NCBI RefSeq assembly: GCF_002775205.1
Contig: NC_036459.1
Span: forward strand, 7,075,466 to 7,139,465
DNA from: Xiphophorus maculatus
Lineage: Eukaryota; Chordata; Actinopteri; Cyprinodontiformes; Poeciliidae
Reading direction: 5' to 3'
DNA length: 64,000 bases
Part shown: positions 34,801 through 46,100 of the stretch, one piece after another
Position numbering within the stretch: the first letter of the stretch is position 1
Layout of the letters: every line of letters begins with the position of its first letter
Made by a program: the position numbers and the translations under genes
The notes under the pieces: generated by a model
The model's input: only the letters and a program-made list of their open reading frames with translations
Told to the model about the DNA's origin: nothing
Databases searched by the model: none

Positions 34801-37459
34801 TCTCCTTCCTCAATGCAAACGTTTTGGTCAAAGTTTCCAAAGCTTTAGCGACACCCGCAGCTTCCCCGGTTTCCTCCTCACCACCGCCGCTCACACCTGC
34901 ACTCAAAGCAACAATTTCTTCTTCGTAACACTCTGTCTGAACTTGAATCTCAGGTGATTCTGCGTCCAGATCAGACGCTCTGACTTCCACTTCGGTGTAA
35001 AAGGCTACAACGCTGCACTGCCCTGCCTCTGCCAGAGTGATACGGGTCAGCGTGTTTGCGTAGTTGTCAACAGAATCCTGTCCAATGGATAGATTTGACT
35101 TTTGTGAGGGAGGAACTGACAGAGCAGACATGATACAGCTACCAGTGGTAGAACATGGCCCATCTGTGAAGGAAAAAAAATATTTTATTGAAGAATACTT
35201 CCAAATGGTGTGCTGTTTCGTCTTAACTTACATGTCATCTTCAGTAATCCTGAGCTCTTGTAGTGCTTGAAGACAGAGCTTAGCTCCTCTGATGACGATT
35301 GGATGCAGTCTTCCAAAACAGACGGAGCAGAGATGAGCCAGGTGCTCGTCTGCAGAAACAGAGCAGACCTATTAAAGGTGACCTACTAAGCTTCTTTGAA
35401 CATGTCAGGATAGGTCTATGGTCTATACAAAACATGTTCATTACCTTTGTGTAAAATTATTCTTAGATAATGGGAAATCAGTCTGCTCAGTTCTATGTAT
35501 TTTGAGCTGGTCCAAAAAAAAACTGCTGCAACTCAACGCACATAAAAATGCCTGCAAACAGATGCACAGTTATACAACCGTACATTTTTGAAAAGCAAAA
35601 GTGGAGCCTCCTGCACAAGCAACAAGAATGCAACAAGTGGATTCCGGATGGTAAGTCAACAACAAAACTCTTGTCTGTTCCAGAAGCCATTGTACAACGC
35701 ATACGGCAGTAAAACCAGCTGACCAAACATGCTGGAACTCAGCTTGGGTTGCTAGGTGACAGTGTTGGGCTCAGCTGTGGTTGCTAGGTAACAGTGGAGT
35801 GTGACTCAATGATTGGGAGGTTTTTAAAACAGCTTATGCAATGAGTTATTGCCAAAAAACAGCTGGGTGTTTTTAAAAAAAATACTTGGTCTGCTTTTAG
35901 AAGCACTGAGATCCAAATGGAAGTACAAAAACGTACAAAATAATAATATCTTTTGAACATGTTCAGGCTTTTTTACCTTACAACAACAAACTTTTTTTGC
36001 TGGGATTTTATGTGATAAGAGTGGAAGGAAACCGAAATATGTTTTAAAAAATCTGTAACATGCATTGGTGTTCACCCCCCTTTACGTTGATACCCTAAAT
36101 TAGAATGAAGTTGTCATTAAAAGTATTGAAAAGCATGCATCATTTTCCTTACACTTCCAAGCTATACATTACCTTACATTGGTCTGAATATTTTTGAACG
36201 GGGCTGTACCTGCTTGAGGTCCGGAATCGGAAGTAGCTTCTCCAGCTTTGACAGCAGCTCCCACAATAACACCTGTAGCGCTGCATCATACTGTTGACCA
36301 TATTCAGCAGGGAACACCTCCTGTCACAAACAATTTAGCATCTTTAAAACTGTTTCCTTAAATCAAAGCAGAGAAATTATGAATTCAGATCATCTTCACC
36401 TGGAAAAAATAGGCCCTCTCTGCCGGATCTTTAAGCAAGCTCTGAACAAGTGCAACAAAAGTCAACTGGGTCGTTTTAACATCTGGATCCATGCACTGCT
36501 GCGGAGATTGCATCGTTAAACAAGTGTGAGTTAAACCGTTAGTAATTTATTAAAACTTACATCTGCAGAACTAACAGGCAGCCTCTCCAAGTAACTCTGG
36601 ATTCCTTGAGCATCGACTTCTCCTAAAGCAGAGCCTTTGCAGAGCTCCAAGATCAACTGGAAATGCCAATAAATTGTGTTACTACTAATATGAGAAAGGA
36701 AAACATTTGCTTGTGACACAAACTGCTGCTGACCCTGGCTCTTAGGCCGAGGAGGAGCTGTGCTCTCTGTTGTTGGTTGATCAGGTGGGGCACTGCGTCC
36801 GTCACCATGCACACAAACTCCTGCACCTTCCAGTAGTTCATCACGTCCTTCTGCTTCACCACATGCCACATGGCAGCAGACTGAAGCTGCAAAGGGGGCA
36901 CCAGAAGGCGAAGGGGTGGCAAAGGCAAGCATGGGTCTGGAACAGAAAGGTGTAGTGTGAACAAATGCTCTCTAGAGGGCAGCAATAAGTAACTCAGTAG
37001 GAGTTCGCAGTTTCACTTGCAGCTATCTTTTTAATTTTTCGATTTTTTAAAATACTTCACATTAATTACATATTATAGAAGTAGTAATCTATCTAAACAA
37101 GACAAACACACAATTATTAATTCATATATATTCAGTTCGATATGTGATCATCTGAGTTGACCGGTTATGAACTGGAATCATTCCTGGAGAGATCTCATTT
37201 AATTGCGCCGACTAATAAATTAACAGCTCTAGCTTAAACAACAAAGTGTAATATTTAATAATGTAAAAAGTCCCAAGCAATATGATGACAATTTCCATTG
37301 CGTAGCAGGGTGGTTGTTTAAAAATATCACGATTTCATTAAATAGACGGGCCCCAAGTATCAGAGTAGTAGTTAAAACATAGTCAGCGATAAATTTAATT
37401 AAAAGCATTTCAGTAAGATACATACCGATCATTTTTTGTTTTGATTTGAGAGCCTCCAT
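31862..37459 (-). CDS. TIN2-N-domain (TINF2_N-like) protein with 14 C2H2 zinc fingers
   Basis: Ten exons join in phase on the minus strand: 37426-37459, 36734-36936, 36561-36656, 36400-36498, 36210-36320, 35232-35349, 34530-35163, 33851-33909 and 31862-33321 (nine coding pieces; any further exon would be untranslated). The product is 937 residues. Residues about 12-220 resemble the N-terminal TRFH-like domain of the shelterin protein TIN2: MWHVVKQKDVMNYWKVQEFV, LLLGLRARLILELCKG and EYGQQYDAALQVLLWELL line up with human TIN2 WQVV..., MGLKAKVVVELILQG and EYGEPFLAAMEKLLFEYL. An acidic, low-complexity linker of about 210 residues follows, then 14 C2H2 fingers with TGERPF-type linkers from about residue 520 to the end. 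It is likely a nuclear DNA-binding protein. The first coding exon supplies only 11 residues. All introns are GT-AG. TIN2-like domains on fish zinc finger proteins have, to my memory, been annotated before; their function is not described to my knowledge. Confidence 0.85.
33565..33725 (-). mobile_element. CTCF-core repeat family, copy C
   Basis: In reverse complement this reads TTTTAGTGTTGTAGTTTGAC, CCATCCAGCAGAGGGTGCTA, matching the copies at 55808 and 61283, and has a similar AATTAAT-rich outer part. It lies in the intron before the zinc finger exon. Its CTCF-like core (33596-33611) has one departure from consensus. Confidence 0.65.
35369..35948 (-). mobile_element. GGGACCTATTATGC MITE family, minus-strand copy
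   Basis: This copy is inverted relative to those at 24434 and 27199. It shows CAGCTGACCAAACATGCTGGA, AGCCTCCTGCACAAGCAACAAGAATGCA and AACAGCTGGGTGTTTTT. It fills much of the intron between exons 5 and 6 of the zinc finger gene. Confidence 0.7.
35975..36190. mobile_element. Fragment of a fish DNA-transposon family (GGGATTTTATGTGAT)
   Basis: GCTGGGATTTTATGTGATAAG and GGTGTTCACCCCCCTTT are blocks of a widespread fish repeat. Related blocks occur near 38150-38270 (GGATTTTATGTGATGTGCCAGCACAAAGTAG), 43896-43960, 46090-46290, 52300-52470 and 54770-54910. All copies are short and worn. I recognise the family but not its formal name. Confidence 0.5.
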
Positions 37460-37852
37460 TAGCGCACAAATAAATCTGCTGTAAAATATTTTATGTTTCA
37501 GACGGTTGCGTTGTTAGAACGCAATCGTCTCTTCCTCAACTCCCTTATCGAGTTTCCGCTTTTCAAAATAAAAGCCTCAATAATACGAAACTATTTTCCT
37601 TTTTTTTCCCACATAGACTAACTACACAGCCTACATTATCTAGGCCGTGTGTAAAGGGAGTCAATTTAACGATACGTGGTTGTTAAAGTCGGATCAAACG
37701 ATTTAAAAACAAAAATCCGTCTTCAAAATAAACACATTTTGGTGACGTCACGACGCAAAGGTCACGCATTTCGGAGTCACATGAACGGGTCACAGCTTTC
37801 AGTCTTTCCTCCCTTTAATATCTTATTTTATCTACAGTTTTGAAAACCCGAC
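37460..37852. promoter_or_regulatory. Bidirectional promoter of the TIN2-zinc finger gene and washc3
   Basis: The two start codons (37459 minus, 37853 plus) are 393 bases apart and divergent. The interval holds a perfect CRE (TGACGTCA, 37743-37750), an E-box of M-box type (GTCACATGA, 37776-37784) close to washc3, and a 12-base imperfect hairpin at 37501-37529 near the zinc finger gene. No TATA box is evident on either side. Confidence 0.6.
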
Positions 37853-40394
37853 ATGGACGAAGACGGTCTGCCAATCGTTGGTTCTGGAGTTGATCTCACG
37901 AAGGTTCGTGTTTTAAACTCCTTGGTTGTCATTTTAAAAGCTGACCGAGGAAGTAGAAGCATAACAAAACAGTTCGTCTGTTCAAGTGATGTTTAGGATG
38001 TTCTCGGTTTCTGCAGGGAAAACTTTGGCTCGTTTGTAAGTTACTTATAGTTGTCCACTTTTAAATTATATTCAAATATTAAACTGACATCGGTTATAAT
38101 CTGTCATTCATTGTAATCTTTGTCTTCCAAAAATATGGCAGTTGAATTTTTCCTACTTTTTTGAGACGTTGCAATAAACGTCAATGTATTTTATTCGGAT
38201 TTTATGTGATGTGCCAGCACAAAGTAGCAACTAATTGAATAACTGGAAGGAATAGACGTAAATAAATAATTTTTGAGGGGTGGGAGAGATCTTAAAGTGC
38301 GTCCATTTCAAACTCAAATTCATAGATACATATTTATCCCAAAGGAATAATTAATGTTGTCTTAACTCATATAATCTAATTGTCTTCAAAGAGTTGTAGT
38401 GATGTGGCCAAGTAGGATCTCCTGTAGCAGTCAGTGTTGCAGTAAATCTGAAAATCGAAACACTTTTTTGTCACATAATCACCAACCGGAGGTTGCCACT
38501 GGAACAAACCACAAAGAAGAAGACAGGAAGTAGTTGGAGGATCACTGAGTGGCATGTTTTAATGACTTATCTGTGAACAGTGTTATTCATGTGTGGTTAC
38601 AGTTTTCTATTTAATGGAAACACTGCAATTGCGAAGTTGTGTGCAGATTTGAAATGGAAACCCAGCTACTGTCTAATGATCATCCTTTCTTTATGTCTGT
38701 TTATCATAATTTTTTAGACACTTGTACTTGCAGATTTCCTTTCAACTGTGAGTAGAGTCCTTCATCTCTGTTTTCTGCTGTCTTAGGTTCCTGCTATACA
38801 ACAAAGGAGAGTCGTCGCCCACCTCAATCAGTTTGTTGTGCACACAGTTCGCTTCCTTAACCGATTCTCTACTGTGTGCGAGGAGGTTTGTGCACTTCTT
38901 TTCTTTCTCTCTACTTCAGGAAACATTTATTGTCTGATTGAAGTCACTAATCATCTTATTTTAACCCTTCCACCACAGAAACTTTCAAATATTTCCCTTC
39001 GCATACAACAAATTGAAACCACTTTGTGTATTTTGGAGGCCAAAGTAAGTTCTAACATGAACAACAAGTAGTTTTAATGAATGTTTGCCATTTTGTTGAT
39101 GGATTTATGGTCTACTCTGAGCAGTTATCATCCATCCCTGGACTGGAGGAAGTCACAGTGGATGGACTCAACCAGCAGCAAAGTGTCCAGTCTAATGGAC
39201 CGGTTAGCGCCAGTCAGAACCAATCAGACGGCGTAACAGCAGGGGGAGCTCCTCCCTCACAGGTAGGAAAACAGACCCAACCACAAACAAATTTATTGAC
39301 TTATTACAAATATTTTTGCATTTGATTTTTAAGTGCTGTAGCTGCAGATTTAAGAGAAAAAAAAAATAAAGTTACTGATCATTATTTAAATGTGCACAAA
39401 CTTTTATTTCTTGTAGTTCAACTCTAAAGCATTTTTAAAAGCCAAATTCTTAATTTTGCAGATAATGTTCGCGTTTTTAAAAAAATATTCCTTGTAAAAC
39501 CAATGTTCTGTTGAACCGCTGGTACAGAATATGAGTCAATTTATACCTCTATTATAATAGATTGGTTGTTTTTTTCACACATTCTCACCTTTATTGCATA
39601 TTTTTGGGTTAAAATAGAATTCAGGAAAATTAAAATGAAACAAGTGGAATTTGGGAAAAAAATAAAACAGATTTAACAGGATCCTATATTAATTTTGAAG
39701 AATTTTCCAGTCTTTTTGGTTCCTTGGTCCGTTCCTCTCAGATGAAAGAAAATTAATTAGATGGATAAAGAAAAAACTCAAATATCAGAAAAACAGAAAA
39801 CATGTTTTGGTTGGAATTGTGTGCCGAAATAAAAACTCTGGTTTCTGTATTTGAATGCAGTTGCATCTTTCACCGTCAAATTATCGTGCGTAGCAAAGGC
39901 TTCTGGTTTTGTGAAGAACTGTTTGCGTGTTTTTGTGCTGCAGCCCGGTCAGAGTCACCCAGAAGCTGCACCTGCACCAGAAAAAGCAGAAGTGGTTCCA
40001 GAGAATGTCATGACTGTGGCTAAGGACCAACGTTATGCACGTTACCTGAAAATGGTTCAAGTGGTACGGTGTTATGTAATGTAACTATTAAAAAAAACTT
40101 TCATTAAAGAAAATGTGGGTTTTTAAAAATATTTTTAATTATGTGTTTATCCAGGGAGTACCGCCAATGGCTATTCGTAATAAAATGCTTATGGAAGGTT
40201 TGGATCCAAACTTGCTTGAGTAGGTTTTATTTTTTAACTCTTAAGTCTCAAATTGACAGTTTCCTGTCAAATAAACTTGAATTTAATGATATTTTGCCAA
40301 CAACAGCACACCTGACGCTCCGGTGCCTGATGGAGCAGAGAATGAGGATATTCCTGCCACCAGCTCTGACAGCGAATCATCGTTCAGCGACTGA
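37853..40394 (+). CDS. washc3: WASH complex subunit 3 (CCDC53)
   Basis: WASHC3 is the small coiled-coil subunit of the WASH complex, which drives Arp2/3 actin branching on endosomes for retromer-dependent sorting. Seven exons join in phase on the plus strand: 37853-37903, 38787-38885, 38979-39044, 39125-39262, 39944-40063, 40155-40219 and 40307-40394, giving 208 residues (human 194). The N-terminus MDEDGLPIVGSGVDLTK and NQFVVHTVRFLNRFSTVCEE, the coiled-coil segment SLRIQQIETTLCILEAK, SSIPGLEEVTV, and the C-terminal DQRYARYLKMVQVG, VPPMAIRNKMLMEGLDPNLL and acidic DSESSFSD tail all match the family. Exon 4 carries a Q/S/G-rich insertion that explains the extra length. Exon 6 must end at GA|gtaggt, since reading on meets a stop at once. 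Confidence 0.96.
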
Positions 40395-43168
40395 TTTCTG
40401 CCTCTGCACAGCTCCATGTTCAAGGCCGTCCGTTGCAACATGCGCATCCTGCAGGCTGTTTGCTGCTGCAGGTTGTGAAAACGTTCACATGAAGGTGCTT
40501 AAATAATTGCAATTCTTCTGGAAATGGTCAACAATCCCTTTGCTGCTTGTCAGAAAGCTAACTTTATGTTTGTTTTTCAGTTGTTTGGAATTATTTTGGA
40601 TTGAATCTGTAAAACTTACAACGTTCAAACACAGTACCGTTTGTACGATATAGTAGGTGGAGTCCTGCTTTCACATAAAAAGCTACTATTTCTGTTCAAG
40701 TTAGCATTAAGAACGACGCAGTGGGAGATGAACTTTGACCTTAGGAGCTATTAAACATTTAAATCAAGTCTCTAAATCAGCACCACCTTTAGCGCTGTGC
40801 AGCGCATTAAGGTTTGGCACCGAAATACGAAATCCTCATTATTATTAATGCTGGTTTGAACTGAGATATTTGCTGCACCAGGAAACCAATTGTAAGATTT
40901 ACCAGTTAAACATTTCTCTCTGGGGTATTTAGGATTAATTTGGCTCAAATATCTTGGAAAAAAATACACTTACTTAAATTTTTTAATGAGGAAATTAAAA
41001 AGATTTAAAGCATTTTCTTAATTTCATGACATTATGAAACTGGAGGTGTTTATATTGGGGGAAATAAATCTTATCCTGTTGCACAAACTTGACTGTATGA
41101 TATTTAGTACTTGGGTGGACATAAAACCAAACAATAATTAGTTTAGTTTTATGTTATTTCATAATTATTATTTCAATGTAAATTAAACATAAATTCTTCT
41201 TGATGTTGCTGTGTGAGTCAAAATAATTCACCTTTTTTTTAGTTATAGGTAATGAATGTATTTTCTGGTTGTTGTTCTTCAGTAGCATAATCATTTAAAA
41301 AATGTTTTTCATATTAAGGCCACCAAACTTTTTGGGGTTATATAAATAAATTAATTGTTTCTTGCACTGAAATATCTGCAGCTCTAACAGTAAACATTGT
41401 AAACGATTTTTAGTTATTGCTAAAGATCTATTTTCTTTACAAGTTGATTTTCTGTTTCGCTTTATTAGTATGAACTCTTGTGTTTCCCATTTTGAAGCAC
41501 AAGAGAACTGGGTCTTTTCGTCACATCAAATTTCAGACTAATTTAAGACAAGTTAAAGAATTATTTAAAACATGCAATTGCGTTTTGAGTTCCTATAAAT
41601 TAGAATATGCTGCTGCAATTTATTTTGAGTCTTTTCAGACATTTTTACAAGGGGTCAGTAAGTTTGGAGTGCAAAGTATTACTGCTTTATTTAGTTAAAA
41701 AACATTTTTTTTACCAAACCTTCTGTCTTGTCAGGAGGAAAAGCACTAACACTACATGAGCAGTCACTAATTAAAGATATAAAATATAAAGAAATGCTGT
41801 TGGTCTCCATTAAAGATGAATGTATTGATACAAAACGTGCAGTTTATTTTTCAGATGTTTAAAATAATCTTTACAGTACATTTAGTCAAAAGTACGACAG
41901 TAGTTTGCTGGATACAGTTAGATTTTCTCTTGTAAAAACATTTGTAGTGAAGGTGAGTTTTGTCCACATTACCTGGAAAACTGTATAGGATGACTTATAC
42001 TCATAGTTTGAACAAAAATAAACATCTAAGTACAAAAACTGGATGAGTTTATATGCAGTCTGGACATGTTTCACCTCTTATTGTCACTGAATAACACAAG
42101 AAAGGCACTTTATTTCTTAAATATATTCCATACCGTACATTTTTATTACTTTGTGTCACAGTAAGTTTTCAGTCTTCTTGATCGGCTTTTAGGCCTCCAT
42201 GTTGGTGCTTAAAGTTCAGGAAATGATTGACTTTTTACGCAGCATATATACAGTATATATCAGGTTCCTCTGCTGTCAGCGATCTTTGATGCATAAAAAC
42301 CTTAAAATAAATTAACCCTTGGTTGCAGTAATGTAATCTCACACTGAAAAATTTAGAAAAATCCAACCTGAAGTTTGAGCATAAGCATTGAAAGATTCTC
42401 AACACTAAACAAATTTTATCCAGTGTTAAGAAATTGTTTTACCACCAAAAAAGAAAAAACTTGGCACAATTATTTTCCTCCTTAACAATTCCTATAAATA
42501 AAAGATTAAACATTTTTGTCTGCTCTACCTTTTGAATTGATCAAGTATCTACAGTTTCAATAAGTATATTCATGACTTCCTGTTTCCTTAGGGTATAGAT
42601 TTGACGTGACGCGCTTGGCTGCTTTTTAAAATGGTAAAAACAAAACATGCCATTCAAGTAAAACAGGATAGTTACAACTAAATACCAGTTAAAACTTGCT
42701 CCTCTCTTTTAAAAATTATAAACTAGAGGAGGAACTTCTCATCTTGTAACTGTGCTACTGCAACAAAAGTTTAATTTATTTAAAAAAACTTGAACACAGT
42801 TGTACAATACTTGTGAAGGAAGCACCAAATATAAGAACCTCGATTCAGTTTTAGTGGTTTTTCTGTTTTCCCTCATGCGCTGCATGTGTCACATGTAAAA
42901 TGTGTGATGAACTTCTCTTATTAGTGGCCACAGGTCTGTGGCAACAGTCAAAGTGCAAAGTGGTGCTTAAACAGGAAAAAGTTAAAACTCGTATAAAATG
43001 ATTGTATAAAAAGGTTAAAAAATAATAATAATACACCAGTAATGATCAGACATAGGAAAATATTATGTGAAACAATTCAAGTGATAAAAATATCTGATTG
43101 TATAAAAAGCTCTGGTGCAAAAAATTACATAAAATACACAAATTCATTGAAATTAAGTTGGTGATCGT
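40395..43168. other. Convergent 3' region between washc3 and dram1
   Basis: washc3 reads rightward into this space and dram1 reads leftward into it, so it should hold both 3' untranslated regions. It is AT-rich and has many AATAAA-like strings, for example TTTATT near 41846 (minus-strand AATAAA), none decisive. No coding exon is supported. Confidence 0.6.
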
Positions 43169-46100
43169 CTAGTCCTCATATTCTGTCCTCACTTGCAACT
43201 TAAACGTCTGCAGGAAAACAAAAACAAAGCTTTTAGAAAACAATAAAAAGTGAACACCTTTCTGGCTTGTGATACTCACTTTGAAATCGTCAATGTATGT
43301 GAGGAAGAAGCACACGAAGCTGAAGGCAACGATCCACTCGCAGACGGCACTGGCGATGTGGAACGGATAATCCTGCATAGAGTCAGATGTGAATAAGCCA
43401 CAGATACACACAGAAATATCTGAATGACCGAATTAATGAGGTATTAATCCAAAAATATTCCATATTTTTCACTCTTTTTGTATGGAATATGAGCATACTT
43501 TTGGCACTAATGGAACCCCATATTTTTGACCAGATGACCCATTTAACAGAATATTACCCACAAAATAATGGAGACCTATAAATATCTGATACAATGATGC
43601 TTTATTAAATATTAACTAAATATTTTAGTATTATTAAATAATGTTTCCAAACTTTCCTAAACTTGAGTCAAACTCGTTCATCTTTTTTTAATTTACCCGC
43701 GTAATTGAATTGGCTTTATGGTAATATATTTTTATCCTTTGATTTTTAATTTATATGGCAGCTTTCTAATGATGAGGCTTTCCAAAGTTCCTGACAAAAT
43801 AAGTAAAATAAGCCCCCGTCTTGCTTATGATGTGAGATGTTGATTCAATATTTCCACATTTACTTGACACACTTTTTTGTGAAGTGCAGCACCCACACAT
43901 CATGACGCTGCCACCTCCATACTTCACAGTTCAGATGGTGTTTCTCAGTCTAAGTTTCATGTTAATCTGGATTTTGTATTTTGTGATTATTTATTGTTCT
44001 CTCAATATTTTTGTTCCAGATTTAGTTGATTCTTTACTTTCCAGATTCCTGGCGTTCAGTTGTTTCTTTGTCTCATTTATGTAGTTAGATTAGAATTGGT
44101 CTCTTATTCTTCAAGTTTTTTTTCCTCTAAAACACAGGGGTCAAACTTAAGGCCCTGGGGCCAAATCTTGTCCACTGTACATTTTTATGTGTGTATTCCT
44201 TACAAATATTTCTAAATCTGTAATTCTGATTGCAAAAATCCACTCAAACGATTACAAAAATCCTAGAGGGGGAGCTATTTATTGATATTTTAACAGTTTA
44301 ATGGGTTTTATCAATATATTCTGGCACATCTGGCCCTTTAAGAACATTCAGATTTTTGACACTAATACTCTAACTCTAACTCTAACATACTCTAGCAACA
44401 GACATTTTGCTTGATCGCAGTTTTCTTCCTGATATCTTTGCTAAGTTCGTTTGATTTTCCAGTGTTTGTGGTGTTGCTTTTTAAATACATCCATATGTGT
44501 GTTTCAAATTAATTAAAGAAACGTACAAAGTGATTAAATTCCTCATCTGGGTTTCTACTCACTGATTAAAAGCATAGTAATCTTAAAGTATAAATAAAAA
44601 CTTCTGAATTTAAAGACAGTAGAAAAAAGCTATTCACAAACAGCGCTGGTCTTTCACAATGTGACTTTTGTGGCTTTTGCTCTGGTTTGTATATTTTGGA
44701 TAGATTTTAAAGACATAAACAGATATTTTTTTCTAAAAATAAATACATACGGTCTTTTTTAAATCAATTAACAGAAAGTTTAACTGCTCTTAGTGCCAAG
44801 ATAAATTAGTAAGTATAACAAGGTGATGGAGGAGAAAGGAACTTATGGGTTAAATTTATATCCCTGTCACAGTGTTCAACATTGTGCATGTATTAATAAA
44901 GTGTTGCAGCCAGGGTTTTATGCATATTTTTGCAAATAAAATATACATAATGCTTTTTTAACTTAACCTCAAAGCTTCAGTGGCTCAAAACTCGCAAACT
45001 ATATTTCTCACAGTTTCAGTCGAATCAAGTGCAGACTACTAATCAAGGTGGGGGCAGGTGTTACTTTCATTCTGACAGTAAGAAATATTAATGATGATTA
45101 CAGAGAATAAAAAACAACCTACCTTGTCAGATGTGTGCCTGTGGAGGGTGGTTTGTTTAACAAAATACGCACAGATCACAGCTGAGCTATTGGTGAAGGA
45201 AAACTTGCACAGAGCTGATAATGACACAAACACACATCATGCAGATTAAAAATACATTTTGACAAACCCAACCAAGCAGCTCCAACAAGGATACTGGGAA
45301 AAAATGCAACTCCAGCAACTATTGCGATGAACAAACGGAATCGACACACACAGACGGATGAATCATAAGGAGACGCTTGGAAAGATATTACAGACTGCAG
45401 GATTATGTAAAGAACTCCAGAGACGAAAAATACAAGCGCCCCGAAATCATGGACTGGCGTCACTGCTGTTTCCTGCAGGTAAAAAGAATTAAAAAAAACA
45501 ATTAAAGGTCACATTATGTGATATTAAATTCTTAACATGTGGAGGAAGAAATACCTGGAAAGTAGCAACGATGCACATCCCAAAACAGGCGGCAAGCCCA
45601 AACACGAGCCCGGCTTTATTCAGGCACGGTTTGACCAGGCTGTTCTGCTCAGTCAGCCTCTCCACATACTTGTATCTGGCGTATATGGTGGCAGTTCCTG
45701 GGCAAAAGTCACAGCGCGTTTAATGCAAAGTCAAAGAAAGGCTTGCTTTCATTTTCAGGATAAAAAGGGGAAATGTGTGTAACATCACTGGAAAGCTTGG
45801 TTCCTCCCTTCGGAGAACCCAGAGTTGCGTAATTAAAGCAGATGCTCAGTGGGAAATCATTTTTAAAAAATACCTGCGCATGAAGAAATGAAGGTCATAA
45901 GGCCAAAAATGCAGCTCTCAGGTGGATTTGCACCCGTATCACTGAGAAAACAAAGAAAGTTTTTACAGTTTTGTACATATTTTATCTAATATTTCAACAA
46001 AACGACCAGAATTTGCATTTTTTTAAAGTATAAAAACCCTAAAAGCGTAGCATTTACATTCATTTTCAGTGCCTAAACCTTTCCACACTAACATATTTCT

